64,000 bases of DNA from Ceratobasidium sp. AG-K (taxonomy: Eukaryota > Basidiomycota > Agaricomycetes > Cantharellales > Ceratobasidiaceae), in the NCBI GenBank assembly GCA_037039685.1, contig JAWNGF010000012.1, positions 1,612,001-1,676,000 of the forward strand. The letters are read 5' to 3'. A program made the position numbers and the translations under genes. Position 1 is the first letter of the stretch; every line of letters starts with the position of its first letter. The notes beneath the pieces are model-generated. The model was not told the DNA's origin and ran no database searches. It saw only the letters and a list, made by a program, of their open reading frames with translations. Positions 1 through 11,470 of the stretch are shown piece after piece.

Positions 1-1
1 G

Positions 2-367
2 GACGACGCACTTGTCGGGACCCTCGCTGATCATAACATGTCCCGAGACGAGGTTATCTTCCAGCACGACAATGATCCCAAGCATACAGCCAAGCATACG
101 AAGAACTGGTTGGCCAACAACGGGTTCTCGGTGCTCCCTTGGCCGGCCAACAGCCCCGATATGAGCATAATCAAGAACGTTTGGGACTACTTGGACCGCC
201 AGGTGCGCAAGCGTAACCCACTGCCCCGGAATGCGGACCAGATGTGGGAGGCTCTGCTGGAGGAATGGGAGAATATCCCTGGTAGCTTCATTGATAAATT
301 GTATGACTCTATGCCATCGAGGATTGATGAATTGATTACGAGGAAGGGGGGAAATACTCGCTACTAG
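2..367 (+). CDS. Tc1/mariner transposase, C-terminal fragment (window-truncated)
   Basis: The reading frame enters from the left edge and ends at the TAG at 365-367. It contains the second catalytic Asp of the DDE_3 domain (motif QHDNDPKHTA) and the third catalytic block SPDMSIIKNVWDYL. In Tc1 relatives this block normally reads PxxNPIENxW, with Glu as the third metal ligand. Here the codon at that site is AAG, so Lys replaces Glu. The same change is in the complete copy at 10,240-11,259. A transposase lacking the acidic third ligand is expected to be inactive in cleavage. The N-terminal helix-turn-helix half is outside the window. Confidence 0.9.
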   Translation, partial: DDALVGTLADHNMSRDEVIFQHDNDPKHTAKHTKNWLANNGFSVLPWPANSPDMSIIKNVWDYLDRQVRKRNPLPRNADQMWEALLEEWENIPGSFIDKLYDSMPSRIDELITRKGGNTRY

Positions 368-569
368 TTTCTACAAAGTTTTGTATTGTGTCTACTATCT
401 GTATCTTGTGTTCTCAGTAATTCATTGTCGGTTGGTCTGTTTGCAATTTCAAATCCTCAAAATTATTGCAACACCTCCTGAAGAGATTGATGCACATCTT
501 GGTGCAGAATTGGCCAATTACTCTGAAATTTTGGCACAAAGCTACAAGTTACGGTAGCTACAAGTTTTG

Positions 570-662
570 TTATCGGACCGACCCCCGAAACTTGCTAAGT
601 CGTGCGTCGCAACGATGTTGACCTTTCGAGGTCACGTGTTGCAATATTATTGTGAGATAGTG
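570..662 (+). repeat. 93-bp terminal inverted repeat of Tc1 copy 1 (right end)
   Basis: It starts TTATCGGACCGACC and ends TGTGAGATAGTG, followed by TA at 663-664. It matches both TIRs of copy 2. It has the CTAAG variant near its middle, like the transposase-3' TIR of copy 2, while the transposase-5' TIR of copy 2 has CAAAG. This agrees with the orientation assigned here. Confidence 0.92.
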
Positions 663-664
663 TA

Positions 665-2019
665 CGTGACCGGGAGCCAATCAGCGCCCGCCATCACCGC
701 ATCCGGACCTGATCTCCCACCGCACTGACATGTATTCCTAGGTGTATGCGCATTTCCTCAATTCGAGGGTGCTCGGCATAAAAAACTCACATTCCTTTGG
801 TTGTGCAGGTTTGATTTTGTTGTGGTGGATCGACAATGCCGGCGTTACCCAAGAACGGTTGCCCCAATGCTGATTATTCGAAATAGTCTGCTATCTGAAG
901 GGCGTAGCTACCAATCGTGCCTACACATGGCCCCCACGTTTTCAAGAAATTTTGGCGTGCCCGGGCCGTTTGCGAGCAGCGAAACGGGAAGGTGAGGAGT
1001 CCTCATGCACGTTACAGACTCGGGGCCACCACCGTTACCGTAACCCTCTCCACTACATTTCCTTCACTTCAGTACCAGGATCCACCGACCACGGCCAGAC
1101 ACACAGGGAATCGTTGGAACTGAAGCCGTTCATACTTATCTGAACCCAGATGTTGGTTAGAGGATGATATCTCTGTGAAGATTGTCTATTTTGAAGTACT
1201 GTTTCGTCACTCTCGGGTTCGATTTTATTCAGCTAGCTCAGTTCTCTTATCAGTGTCTCGGGCATGTACCAGCCGCCTAGAATTCTATCTAGAAACCCAC
1301 CGTGCTATAAACTCCGGTCTTAGACTTTGTTGCTTTTGCTTCTTGAGTTTATACACCGGCGCAATCCTTCCCTTGGGCATTCTGGCGTCCATCATTCCTT
1401 ATCACTAGGATCCGCTAAGGCCCCATGAATCATTCATTCGACGTCCTATCTAGCCTTTAGTTACTTAATTCTCATGATATCACCACCCTTGAGAACTGTT
1501 TGCGTGCAATCTGATTGTTCAATACGCTCGACGATTTCGGCGTACAACTTATTGATCAGCAACACTTACTGAGGCTCACAGATCTGACTTATGAACCCAC
1601 CTGACTACAGAAGGAATAAACATTCAGCTATTTACATGCTTGGGTTGTTTATGGTTTTGGATATTAAATTACACACTTGAGATCTGTCGCCAACGTATAA
1701 GTTCCTACCTTAGCTTTGGGGACTCGGTTCTCACATTTAGTGAGTACTTCTCCCATCAAATGTTTTATTTTGATGGTGCTTTATACTGTCTAATATAAAT
1801 ATTGATATAAGTCCCTTTATCTACATTAATACAACTCAAGTATACCACGGATGCTTGGTCGCGGGTGCGGACCAATATAGTAATATGAACATGGTCACTC
1901 AACTACTGCAACAACCGCGTCGGACGACAGTCATGTGCATGCGAATCGACCGTCCTCAACATCCAATGCCTATGCAACTTTGGTTCAGTTACCAGTCCAA
2001 TACGAACGATGAGGACCAC
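665..2019. other. Gene-poor stretch between Tc1 copy 1 and MYND gene
   Basis: I find no coding exon I can defend. Open frames here are short, lack splice-consistent continuation and show no recognisable motif. A possible extra 3' exon of the MYND gene lies at about 1,905-1,964 on the minus strand (see that entry). Confidence 0.5.
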
Positions 2020-3865
2020 TCACATTCGTTGACATCTAACACTGCAATACTCCGCCTCCCTACATCGCCCGCAAATAATCTGCGCCTCAGGCACGCGTTC
2101 GTATGCAACACGCGTCGCACATCTCGGATACGCGCATTCGTAATAGTCTGGAGGCCGGCGAACTGAAGCTGGCCGAGTCAAGTCCCATGCCTGCATGCCA
2201 AAATCCAAACAATCCTCATCCGCTGTTGTGGGAACACTCCCTTGCATCAGGTACATGATGTGAACGAACACTTTTCGCCATTCAAGTGCAATGATTGATA
2301 GTTCAGTGGGAGAAAAGGGTGGAAGTGATTGGATGACTTGTCCTAGGCGACGGAAGCCATGAAGAAGATTGTCCCAATGCTCAGGTGTATGACCTGTAAG
2401 GTTGGATGAGTAAATGTATCGGTGGGCGAAATCATTACTCGCCTGGTTCACGCGTAATAAGTAACAGCACTCGGCCAGCGAGCCCATGTATGTCATTGTC
2501 GAATAGCATTTGAGAAAAAGCCCGTCGTACTGTAGGTGATGTAATTCGCGGTTCCATAAGGCTTGGAACGGGCGTTAACGCTCACCGCAGAACCAGTTCA
2601 TATCACTTACCCCATATGCCCGAATATGTTAGCTGTGTAATACCTGATGGAACCACGTCTAAGCAATGACATCGTTTCATTCTGCTCCATGTCCATCGCC
2701 AATCCTATTTTAGCCAGGGCGGCACGAACCACTCCTGGCGCGAGTTCCTCCAGGAGCATCGTACCTGCTTTTTGTTTGTTCGTCATCAGGAAGAACACAT
2801 ATTCGAATAGCGACATCGCAACATCGTTAAGTAGAACCGAGCCAAGTTCTAATGGAAGAGGAGGTGTGAGTATGTCGATGTACGCTTGGATTACCGTTCG
2901 TGCGTCGGCTTCGTCAACAGGTAGGTAGTCCAAATCGAGGACGAGGTCTTCAACCTTTCGGTGGATGTATAGGCTCAGCTGCCGGAGTAGGACGCGTTCG
3001 GGAGTCGTCGTATCCCCTAAGTAGCAGCGCAAAACCAGCTCTTGAAGGGGAATCCATGGCTTCCTACGTCTAATATAATATTGAAATCAGTCGGGGTGGT
3101 ATCTAGCCGATCGCAACGCTCACGTTGGCTTCCTGGAAAGTGCCGTCATCTCGCAAAGCACAAAGCACATGGCCGGCAGCCCGGGAAGTAGCCCCGCTTG
3201 CCTTAATTCGACAATCCCTTTTCGCCCTCTCCAAAGAACTTCGACCAAAAACTCCATATCCTCGTAGCTGAACCCCCCTCCAGTCATGAACGCATTTCCA
3301 GTACTCGAATAGCTCATCCCAAATAAATCGCCAACACTTTCCGAGTTTTCAGTTCTGAGCGCGTCGGTCATGATTTGTAATGTGTCTTCGGCGAGACGGC
3401 AGGATACTTGGTGTGGGGTCATGTCGGGATCCATGTCCTTCATAAAATCTTCAAAATCACCGGCAGAGGTCAGGGTTGCAATACACGCCATTCGTATGAG
3501 GTGGCGTATACAAAGAAAGCCATAGTAATTATCAAATATCTACAGGAAAGTCACAGTAATCAGTAAAAAATGAGCGATAGAAAGCAAATCAGACTTACGC
3601 CACCCCTATGCAACCGGATATACCCCTTGACATTCGATACCAGCCGAGGAAAGAGTTGGTCTCCTCTCTGAAACCTAATTTTGTGCATATTCTCGCCTAT
3701 GGCCAGGGTAGTTTCGAGAAACGGGAGAGGGATGAGGTCATGCGTTGCTTCGATCGTCGTTTCGGTGTTCGCGTTATATCGGTCAAACGCGTCCGCAAGG
3801 CGTCTGTCAACGGTTGTGATATAATGGGATATGTTGGGCCCCCATTGCGGATGTTCTCCAACCAT
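2020..3865 (-). CDS. MYND-type zinc finger protein (multi-exon)
   Basis: Four or more exons are read on the minus strand: 3,865-3,599, 3,539-3,124, 3,069-2,611 and about 2,500-2,020. The first two junctions use GTAAGT/TAG and GTGAGC/TAG and keep frame. The C-terminus has the Cys pattern of a MYND finger (ECAYPRC, then IICGRCREAEYCSVRC), a zinc-binding protein-interaction module. The rest is the helical, low-conservation region usual for expanded fungal MYND proteins, so no specific function can be given. The finger looks cut short: the usual Trp/His/Cys tail is missing unless the GTGAGT at about 2,018 is a donor to a last exon near 1,905-1,964 (it would add HW and a HAHDC-like end). I could not join exon 3 to exon 4 in frame. 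The stretch ALWNRELHHLQYDG just upstream of exon 4 looks coding but is one frame off, so a frameshift or an unrecognised intron lies at about 2,500-2,611. Confidence 0.75.
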
Positions 3866-4345
3866 AATAGACTATATTAGAGGGTAATCTCGGATTTAGA
3901 TGGTAGGTATTGGTGTTGATCTGCTGTGTTTAAAGGATAATAGACAAAGATCATAGGAAGCCAGAGATTCGATCAAGGCAATATCGAAATGTTATAGTTT
4001 CATTGATAATATTATCGATGTTTTTAATTCTTACAGTCTTGGTGACGATTGGAAGAAGAACAAAACAGTGAAGCCAAGGGTGTTGGTCAAGTGACGGGCC
4101 ACAAACGCCGAGTCTCCTCGTGACGTAATTTCATAACTCCAAGGACTTGTGTTTAGTTTTGGTGCATGTATTGGGAGATATGGTGGTATGGTCGTGTTTG
4201 TCCGTCGTGTATTTTGTCATACTACGATATACGATACCCTTTGGTTCTGACAGGTTCTGAGCCCTGCGAGGCGAATCGACGTGCTATAGCCAACCCCCGT
4301 CGTCGCTGTACTACTTATTCTCGTTGCATATTTATTCCCGGACTC
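3866..4345. other. Spacer between the MYND gene and its truncated paralogue
   Basis: This is AT-rich, mostly non-coding sequence. It should hold the promoter of the MYND gene. I see no recognisable remains of the missing paralogue half, so the 3' half was deleted or never copied. Confidence 0.5.
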
Positions 4346-5028
4346 TCAGACTCGATTCTCAAGTCGCACCGCGCCCGCTCTAGCCGCTGGGCAATGTTGC
4401 CCACCCCTGTTTATTCCTATCGGCACCTGAATACGCCGAGCCGCGCAATCCCGATGGTCGCGCCGCTTCGTTTGCACTCGTGGGGTGCCAACGGAAGCAC
4501 TGTCAAGTCGAGGATGCGTTGCACACACGAGCCCACCATCTATCACAGAAGAATCCCCGTGCTCTGTGATGCAGCCAAGTACTGCTGCAACTGCCATGAG
4601 GTCGGTTGCAAGTGCATTGATCATGATGTCCAATGCCAGAACTGTGAGCAACCCCGTCACTTGCTGATGGTCCATACAGGGGTCCATATCCTCTAGAAAG
4701 TTGTCAAATATTTCGCTTTCCGTTAAAACGTCGATACAGACCATACGTGTGAGATGTCTGATACACAGAAACCCGTAGTAATGGTCGCAAAGCTTGAAGT
4801 TCAAATTAGTACGACGAAGTCGAATGCGCCAATCGAGGGATGAATGCTTACATTGCCGCCGTGCACCTTGGTATATCCACGGAGCAAAGACATTAACCTC
4901 GGAAACCACTGGCCGCCACTTTGGAACCCAACTTTGTGCATATTCTCCCCAACTGATAGCGTAGTTTCAAGCAAAGGGAGAGGAATCACTTCATCAGGCG
5001 CTTCTGTTGTCGTTTCCTTATTTTCCAT
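4346..5028 (-). pseudogene. Truncated tandem paralogue of the MYND gene (N-terminal half only)
   Basis: Two exons (5,028-4,852 and from 4,792 downward) align with exons 1 and 2 of the neighbouring MYND gene. Compare LLETTLSVGENMHKVGFQ with FLETTLAIGENMHKIRFQ, and NFLEDMDPCM with DFMKDMDPDM. The intron sits at the same place and in phase 0 in both copies. Similarity fades near 4,520, where the frame runs into unrelated sequence and stops at 4,346. No equivalent of exon 3 or of the zinc finger follows before the next gene at 3,865. This looks like a tandem duplicate that lost its 3' half. Without the finger it would not make a MYND protein. It could still be transcribed. Confidence 0.7.
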
Positions 5029-5227
5029 GTAGTTTTTGAACGAAGTGTCAAGACGGTCATCGACGCAAGAACGGGGCTAGAACGAATGTACCGTCTCATA
5101 CCCAGGACCGCACCAAGAGATGTATAATTTTGAGACGACCGCAAAGTAGAGAAATTAGGTACAGATGGTAAACAGCGTAAACATGAATCCGTGACGCATC
5201 AGGGCCAAATATTTTGGGTATATTCCA

Positions 5228-8200
5228 TTACATGACCTTTGGATGGTCCTCCAGCTCACCGAAGAGCTCCTTGCAGGCCGCCTCCATTTCCTAGCCGGGT
5301 AGTGCGTGTCAAAAAGCCGGACTCGCTGACTGATGTCGGCGGAGACTTACCTTGAGCTGTTCTCCGATTGTTGTGACACTCAGTAGGTAGTACCAGTAGC
5401 TGGTGGCGCCATGTCAGCCCAGAATGAGGATAGAATGCTGGGTACGTACCGAGAAAACTCGCCGCTTCTCACACTGCTAGCCCCAACGTCGGTTCGAGCC
5501 ATCCTGGTAGATAGGACTAGTGCATCATGCATGAAGTCGGGTTGCATATCAGCAACGCCTTGAATGTCGTGAGGGAGCGGGAACTAGTTAGATGCCCGTC
5601 AGAAAACGTCGTGCCAATCAAGAGCGGCTGGACCTGCCTTGTTGGCGAGACTTGATGCCACCAAATAGAAGCTAGTTTTGATTGTTCGGGTAAAGCGCCG
5701 GCGATAAGGCGAGAGCACTGATATAAACTCCTCAATGATATATTCATCGAAAGGGGTTGTTCCAATTGCCGCACGCGCTTCGCGATATCGGTCTGTAACG
5801 GGGTTAGACACCCGAGTGATGTAGGAAGGGCTTGACCTACCTAGAATAACCCGACAACTTTTTAGGAGCTTATTTACCACATCTCCTCGGAATGCTAAAC
5901 GAAAGAAAAATTAGATGGGTCAAATACGCGGTCACCGTACTCCACCTACGTTTAGCGAGTTGAGGCTCCGAGTTGGCAAACCTTTTCGAGACAAGTTACG
6001 TCAGAGTATGAGCCTGAAAGTATGAACTGGAGCGTACGTACATGAGTAGCGGCATAATTGCTATCAACTCTGTTTGAAGCTACATATCCCGATGTAGAAA
6101 TCAATACAACTTGTCCCAAAGTTTGCGTTAAGCAGTATACCTTCATTTCTCGATGTCGCAAGTCGTGCTCAACACGCTCCAGCGCAGCTTGGGGAGCTCG
6201 GAATGCTGGATCCGCTGGCATTGTTGCGCGAACATAGGCTTGCAGAATAGTGTTATAGCTTGCAACCGAATCAGTACAACAGAAAAGCAATGTAACTTAT
6301 CGACACACCCTAGTAGCCCGTATACGATACGAGCAGCTGATTCCCTCAGTTGCTTCCTGGCGGGGTTGCGCAAAACAACCAGTTGGAATGTTCCGACTAT
6401 TGCCAGCGCGACCGCCAAGGAAGAGAGAGCTTTGCCTGTAACATAGCTCAATGAGGCGCTCATCCCATCTCAAACGATCAATAAAACGTACCAGCGCGGT
6501 ATGGGGGTGAATCGTAGGTATGTCTGCCCTGATACTGTTGCACTGTCCATTCGGTAACGACGATGACCCCTGTTCCGTTTAGAGCAAGTAAAGCCAGGGT
6601 GACTGAGTGGATAACCGGTATAGTCAATACGAATTCTATGCGGCCGCGCCATGAAGTAGGAATCCATACAGTACAGCGGTTTCTCATAGATGAGATACTG
6701 GAAGGGGATAGCGTATATCCCAAGGAGACACGCCATGCCATAAGGATTGAACCTATAGCCTCCAAGGTCTTTAAATGCCTGAGGAGTAATGTAAGGGCCA
6801 ACCACAGACTGTCGCGGTGGAATCTTACCTCCAGAACTATAATGGCAACAATATACCCCACAGCGGAGCCAACTATCTGCATGACGAACGTGAACAATGT
6901 TTGTCCTGGAGGCCGAGTGTCAGTTAGCCTCGTTCTCAGCGTGGGCACTTGGATTAAGGTTACCTAATGTCGGCGTGAGTGCGACCACAACGGTGATTAA
7001 TCCTCCAGTCAGCCCATAGCTGATGAACCATTGTCTTGTTGCCGGCGCCCACTGGTTTGCGTTAGTCCAGGAAGGCTTGAAGCAACCGTTTAAAACACTC
7101 ACAATCAAGACAGCAAAAATAAGTGTTGCAGCAGCAGTCTTCCCAGCGTAAATACTAGTCGGACTCTCCAAAAGCTTTTCTAGCTGCTCGAGCTTTTGCC
7201 AGATATTTGTTTTCTTGGGTACATATTCTTGTTGCTCAAGTATTGCCTGTATGACTGACTTCAGTAAACCTCCATAACACCAGTGGAAAATCTCACCAAA
7301 GCCTCCCGAACGCAAAGCTCCCGGTCCTCAATTGAGCTTGCGGCATCAATTTCCATGTCTCCAGCCTCTTCCTGTGATTCCGTAGGTCGAGTTTTTCCAG
7401 AGGTAGAGGTCGAAGCCTGAGCGCGGTTCGCGCGCTCCTTCCTTTTCCGTTCCGCTTTATGGACCTTTCCAGCTAGGGTCTCGAACAAGTGGACGTGCAA
7501 TCGCTTCGAATGTCGTTTCCGAGTCACAACCGCGTCGTGAAACGCACTCAACTCGTGTGTAAACTGCCTGTAGTATACGGTTTATTTTGTGAATGAGAAC
7601 GGGCTAAAAGCGAAGAGAACTTACGTGAGAGCGTAGAGCAACGAATAAACCCTAACCAAACATTGCCTTGTGTCGTACATCATTTGATCCTCTCGAGCCT
7701 TGAGCGGATCTTCGTCTTCATCATCGCTTCCTTCCTCCCCATCCCATTCAACCGTGCTCGCTGGTCGACTAGGGTCCCTGGCGCTCGGGGCTCTGCTAGC
7801 CACACGACTTTTGCTCCCTTCTCCATCACGGCCCCTTCTTCGCCTACGGGTCTCCGCCTCACCCCTGAGCCAGTCTTTGCCCTCCTCTCGAGCAACACTC
7901 TTGCGCTCCTCGTAAAGTCTCAACCTGTTCGAGCCGCCATGTAAGCGTCCGCAAACTAGAGCTGCACCGAGTAGATCTTGTTGAGTACTTCTGAAGGTCT
8001 CAAAGTCTGCTAAGAGAGCCGAAGGACCACAGGTACACTTCCTCGTATGTTCGGAACTTGGCAAATGAGATCCCAAGTTTGACTGTGAGTGGTCTGAAAG
8101 CGCAGCTGTTTTGGTATCCGGGGATATTGGGGACGAGCTGGCCAGGGTTTCACTAAGGGCCGGCCGAACACTAACCGCAGGGCTCATCCCTTCGCTCGCG

Positions 8201-9834
8201 ACCTCTTGCGCAAGTCGTCCCGCTACCAACCTCAGCCGCTCTCGGATCTCGTCTTGTTCATCTTCGTCCAGAACGGCAGCGGGTGTTTCGCCTCCCCCGA
8301 CGAACGCTCGACCAGGATCGAGACCTGCTCGAGTTTCTTGATTCCGTGACTGCTTATTGACTCCAGTCGCAGCGCCTGCCTTCTCAAGATCTGCGACGTC
8401 AGCGTGGTACTCCGTTGTACGGAGTCTTTCTGCCGGGGGTCCGCCGAGCGCCTCGCTAATTTCTTGGATGGTCAAATCGATGTCGCGGCGCATACGTTGG
8501 AAGGGTTTGAGCGTTGAAGGTAAGAAGTATTCTGTGAAAAGGGTCGCGTTTTGTACGTGGATGTTGGATATACTGGTGTGAGATGTGATTAACGCCTAAA
8601 AAAAATCGGCCGTGGTCAGGTTAGTTGGCTACGGAGGCAACCCCTGCGATTCACATACCAGTTGTACAGCCCTGGTTTTCCCGACAAACACTAAGTAGTC
8701 ATCCATGCTCCACCTCGACCAGTTAATCTCAGCCGACGTCTCCTCCATTTTCATGGTGAGCAAACCGAAATCAGCACGGATAGTCTGAGCCAGTCGCGCT
8801 CGTGCATCTCGTTCCTCGTCGGTAATGGTGAGAGTGTATGCTTTGTAGGGGATGTCAGTGCCAATTAAGTCCTATTGGTTGCTTGTCCGCCTACTTTTGG
8901 CCAGCAGATGAGAATACGTTGCAACGTGCTCAAGCGACATGACGAGAAGCTGCCGTAGCTCGCGCTCAGACGAGACCGGAAAAACAAACAGATTGACAAA
9001 TAGTACAATCGCCGAGCCCCACCTTATAGATTTATGTTAAACCGGACATTTGGGATCAACTCCAGATAGACTCACAGGTAAGATTTAATGTATTCCTTCA
9101 AGTAGGTCGAGCTGAACCCCGCACCGAGCATGATTGACGTGTAGACCTGAGTAGAGATGTAAGTTGTAGGCTGTCGAGACGCACATCGTGACAAGGTACT
9201 TACTCCGTTAAAGCTCATGAGGATGGCGAGCAAGGAAAACCCGAAGTACTTTAATCCTTGAGCTTTGATAAGAGCCAGAAAATAGACCATGATGGCAAAT
9301 ACCACAGCTTGCGCAACAGGCACATGTCCCAGCTTTGCAAGGATAAGGAAGTTGAGTGAGCCAATACAAACACCTAGGATAGCGAAAAACGTAGCCGTCA
9401 AGCACGCTCCCACAGACTAACCAACATGTTAATTCCAAATTATTATGTGAAGGGCTTTGGGATACCAACCTTTCCTGGGGTTCCAGCGATGACGATAAGA
9501 ATTGTCCCGGTTAGTGTGATAGGCACTTTGGATAAATCATCGAATCTATTCGCAGCGACGTCAATACTTCGTCCATATCGACAATTCAGAAACGGTTTTA
9601 CCCTCGTAGGAAAATAAGAATGAAGGCAATGATGTAGGCCAACGAGCCTATTTGAATGCTTGAGCATCTAACAAGATAGAGGAAATCAATCGCCGAACCT
9701 TTGAATACCGGGATCGCTTTCCGACTCGTCACAAACTTTCGAAAGCGCCTGGCCCTGCAAGAGACCTTCGCGCCGAAGGTTTTCTTGTGATCCTCGGCCA
9801 TTTGAAAGGCAGTGGTCGGAGTGTTCAACTTCAA
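5228..9834 (-). CDS. FUSC/ArAE-type multi-TM transporter with DUF2421 (brefeldin A sensitivity-related)
   Basis: This is a long, many-exon gene on the minus strand. An N-terminal membrane block (SVGACLTATFF..LNFLILAKL..VVFAIMVYFLAL) is followed by the FUSC signature FPVSSERELRQLLVMSLEH and a soluble Asp/Glu- and Ser-rich region (about 7,620-8,490). A second membrane block follows (GKTAAATLIFAVLIVS; LFTFVMQIVGSAVGYIVAII), then the DUF2421 tail with VSNPVTDRYREAR and RYWYYLLSVTTIGEQLKEME. The last exons are 5,583-5,450, 5,399-5,351 and 5,290-5,228; phases agree and end at TAA. The family is predicted to export aromatic acids or similar anions, and fungal members sit in internal membranes; the substrate here is unknown. 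One intron (5,637-5,584) appears to be GC-AG. The start is taken at 9,834; an ATG at 9,798 in the same frame is an alternative. A Tc1 element sits about 110 bp upstream. Confidence 0.85.
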
Positions 9835-9899
9835 GAGACAGGGACCATAAGAGGGCGCGCCTTCAGTCGATGTGGGCTCAGTTCACGCCATCCAAAAGC

Positions 9900-9905
9900 C
9901 ACGTG
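9900..9905. promoter_or_regulatory. CACGTG E-box upstream of FUSC gene
   Basis: The palindrome CACGTG (context GCCACGTGATC) lies 66 bp upstream of the FUSC start codon, between that gene and the Tc1 insertion. It is a bHLH (Cbf1/USF-type) binding consensus, repeated near many starts in this window. Binding is inferred. Confidence 0.45.
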
Positions 9906-9944
9906 ATCTGAGAGGACGAAATTCGAAATTCTAACGCCAATCTA

Positions 9945-10037
9945 CACTATCTCACAATAATATTGCAACACGTGACCTCGAAAGGTCAACATCGTTGCGA
10001 CGCACGACTTAGCAAGTTTCGGGGGTCGGTCCGATAA
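9945..10037. repeat. Left TIR of Tc1 copy 2
   Basis: This 93-bp repeat is inverted at 11,471-11,563. It includes CACGTGACC at 9,969-9,977, so the element carries its own E-box-like motif. Confidence 0.93.
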
Positions 10038-10239
10038 CAAAACTTGTAGCTACCGTAACTTGTAGCTTTGTGCCAAAATTTCAGAGTAATTGGCCAATTC
10101 TGCACCAAGATGTGCATCAATCTCTTCAGGAGGTGTTGCAATAATTTTGAGGATTTGAAATTGCAAACAGACCAACCGACAATGAATTACTGAGAACACA
10201 AGATACAGATAGTAGACACAATACAAAACTTTGTAGAAA

Positions 10240-11259
10240 CTAGTAGCGAGTATTTCCCCCCTTCCTCGTAATCAATTCATCAATCCTCGATGGCATAGAG
10301 TCATACAATTTATCAATGAAGCTACCAGGGATATTCTCCCATTCCTCCAGCAGAGCCTCCCACATCTGGTCCGCATTCCGGGGCAGTGGGTTACGCTTGC
10401 GCACCTGGCGGTCCAAGTAGTCCCAAACGTTCTTGATTATGCTCATATCGGGGCTGTTGGCCGGCCAAGGGAGCACCGAGAACCCGTTGTTGGCCAACCA
10501 GTTCTTCGTATGCTTGGCTGTATGCTTGGGATCATTGTCGTGCTGGAAGATAACCTCGTCTCGGGACATGTTATGATCAGCGAGGGTCCCGACAAGTGCG
10601 TCGTCCAAGATTTGGGTGTATATGCGCGCTGTCATAGTACCTGTAATCCTGTAAAGACGTCCCACCCCTGACGGGGTAACACACCCCCACACCATAACCT
10701 TCCCACCGCCGTGTTTCACCGTCTTCTGAGTATAACAAGGATCTAGAGACAGTCCCTTCTTATGCCAACACCAGCGCTGCCCATCCGACGCAAAAATATT
10801 GAATTTAGACTCGTCGGAAATGAGGACACGGCGCCAGTCACAAGCTACCCAGGTTGCATGGTCTCTACCCCATGCCAAACGGTTGACCCGATGCCGATAA
10901 GTGAGCAGGGGAACGCGACGACGCCTATAACCATAAATACCAAGCTTGCGAAGACGGCGGCACACGGTTTCGGCAGAAACATTGGGGAAAAATTCGCGTT
11001 GGATGTTTGCAGCTGTAGGAACACAGACTCGAGCGGCTTGAAGGGCAGCAAATCGAGCATCAGCATGCTTCAACTTGCGTGGACGACCAGCCTTGGTGTT
11101 CTGCGAGTAAAAGCTGCGGGTCTTTGTGTGCCGCTGACAAGTGCGGCTGACGGTGGAGGGGTGGACGTGCAGCTGAGAGGCAATCTTGTAGATGCTAGCC
11201 CCATGCTCCCGAAGTGCGATAATTTGGGCGCGAATTTCAGGGGACAGATGACGAGTCAT
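10240..11259 (-). CDS. Tc1/mariner transposase, full length, catalytic Glu replaced by Lys
   Basis: The protein is 339 residues, the usual length for the family, from a single exon. The N-terminus has a paired HTH region (LSPEIRAQIIALREHGASI, then VHPSTVSRTCQRH) for TIR binding, followed by the DDE_3 domain: first Asp in RRVLISDESKFNIF, second Asp in IFQHDNDPKHTA, third block SPDMSIIKNVW. Known Tc1 enzymes have Glu where this one has Lys (PxxNPIENxW), and that residue holds a catalytic metal ion. The rest of the ORF is open, so the change is isolated and probably old enough to be shared by both copies in this window. It differs from an active codon GAG by one G-to-A step at a CpG. Confidence 0.92.
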   Translation of the reverse strand: MTRHLSPEIRAQIIALREHGASIYKIASQLHVHPSTVSRTCQRHTKTRSFYSQNTKAGRPRKLKHADARFAALQAARVCVPTAANIQREFFPNVSAETVCRRLRKLGIYGYRRRRVPLLTYRHRVNRLAWGRDHATWVACDWRRVLISDESKFNIFASDGQRWCWHKKGLSLDPCYTQKTVKHGGGKVMVWGCVTPSGVGRLYRITGTMTARIYTQILDDALVGTLADHNMSRDEVIFQHDNDPKHTAKHTKNWLANNGFSVLPWPANSPDMSIIKNVWDYLDRQVRKRNPLPRNADQMWEALLEEWENIPGSFIDKLYDSMPSRIDELITRKGGNTRY

Positions 11260-11470
11260 GGGAGAATGCTATGTGTGCAGAAATCGTACCAGAACAGCGC
11301 GTTTTTATTGAGAGACATGAATTATAGGAGAGGGGGTGGCGGCAAGCTTAGTAATCCACAAAATAATTGCAACACTAAAAATGCCATTGTTCATGTGCAT
11401 CGACGTCATCTTCCTAGAATCACACGATTTTTTACCCTATTGTTCTCTCAACTCTAACCTACAACTTTCA

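Larger units (their letters stand above)
1..662 (+). mobile_element. Tc1/mariner-type DNA transposon, copy 1 (5' part outside window)
   Basis: This is the 3' portion of a Tc1/mariner element cut by the window start. It holds the C-terminal third of the transposase followed by a 93-bp terminal inverted repeat ending at 662, with the TA target dinucleotide at 663-664. The sequence matches, in reverse complement, the complete copy at 9,945-11,563; the C-terminal 109 residues of the two transposases are identical, so the copies separated recently or one derives from the other. The two copies face opposite directions and bracket about 9.3 kb. The 5' TIR of this copy lies outside the window. Confidence 0.93.

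Noticed and set aside
7663..8581. Plus-strand Ser/Pro-rich frames opposite the FUSC gene
   Set aside because: They are antisense images of the Glu/Arg/Ser-rich linker of the transporter.
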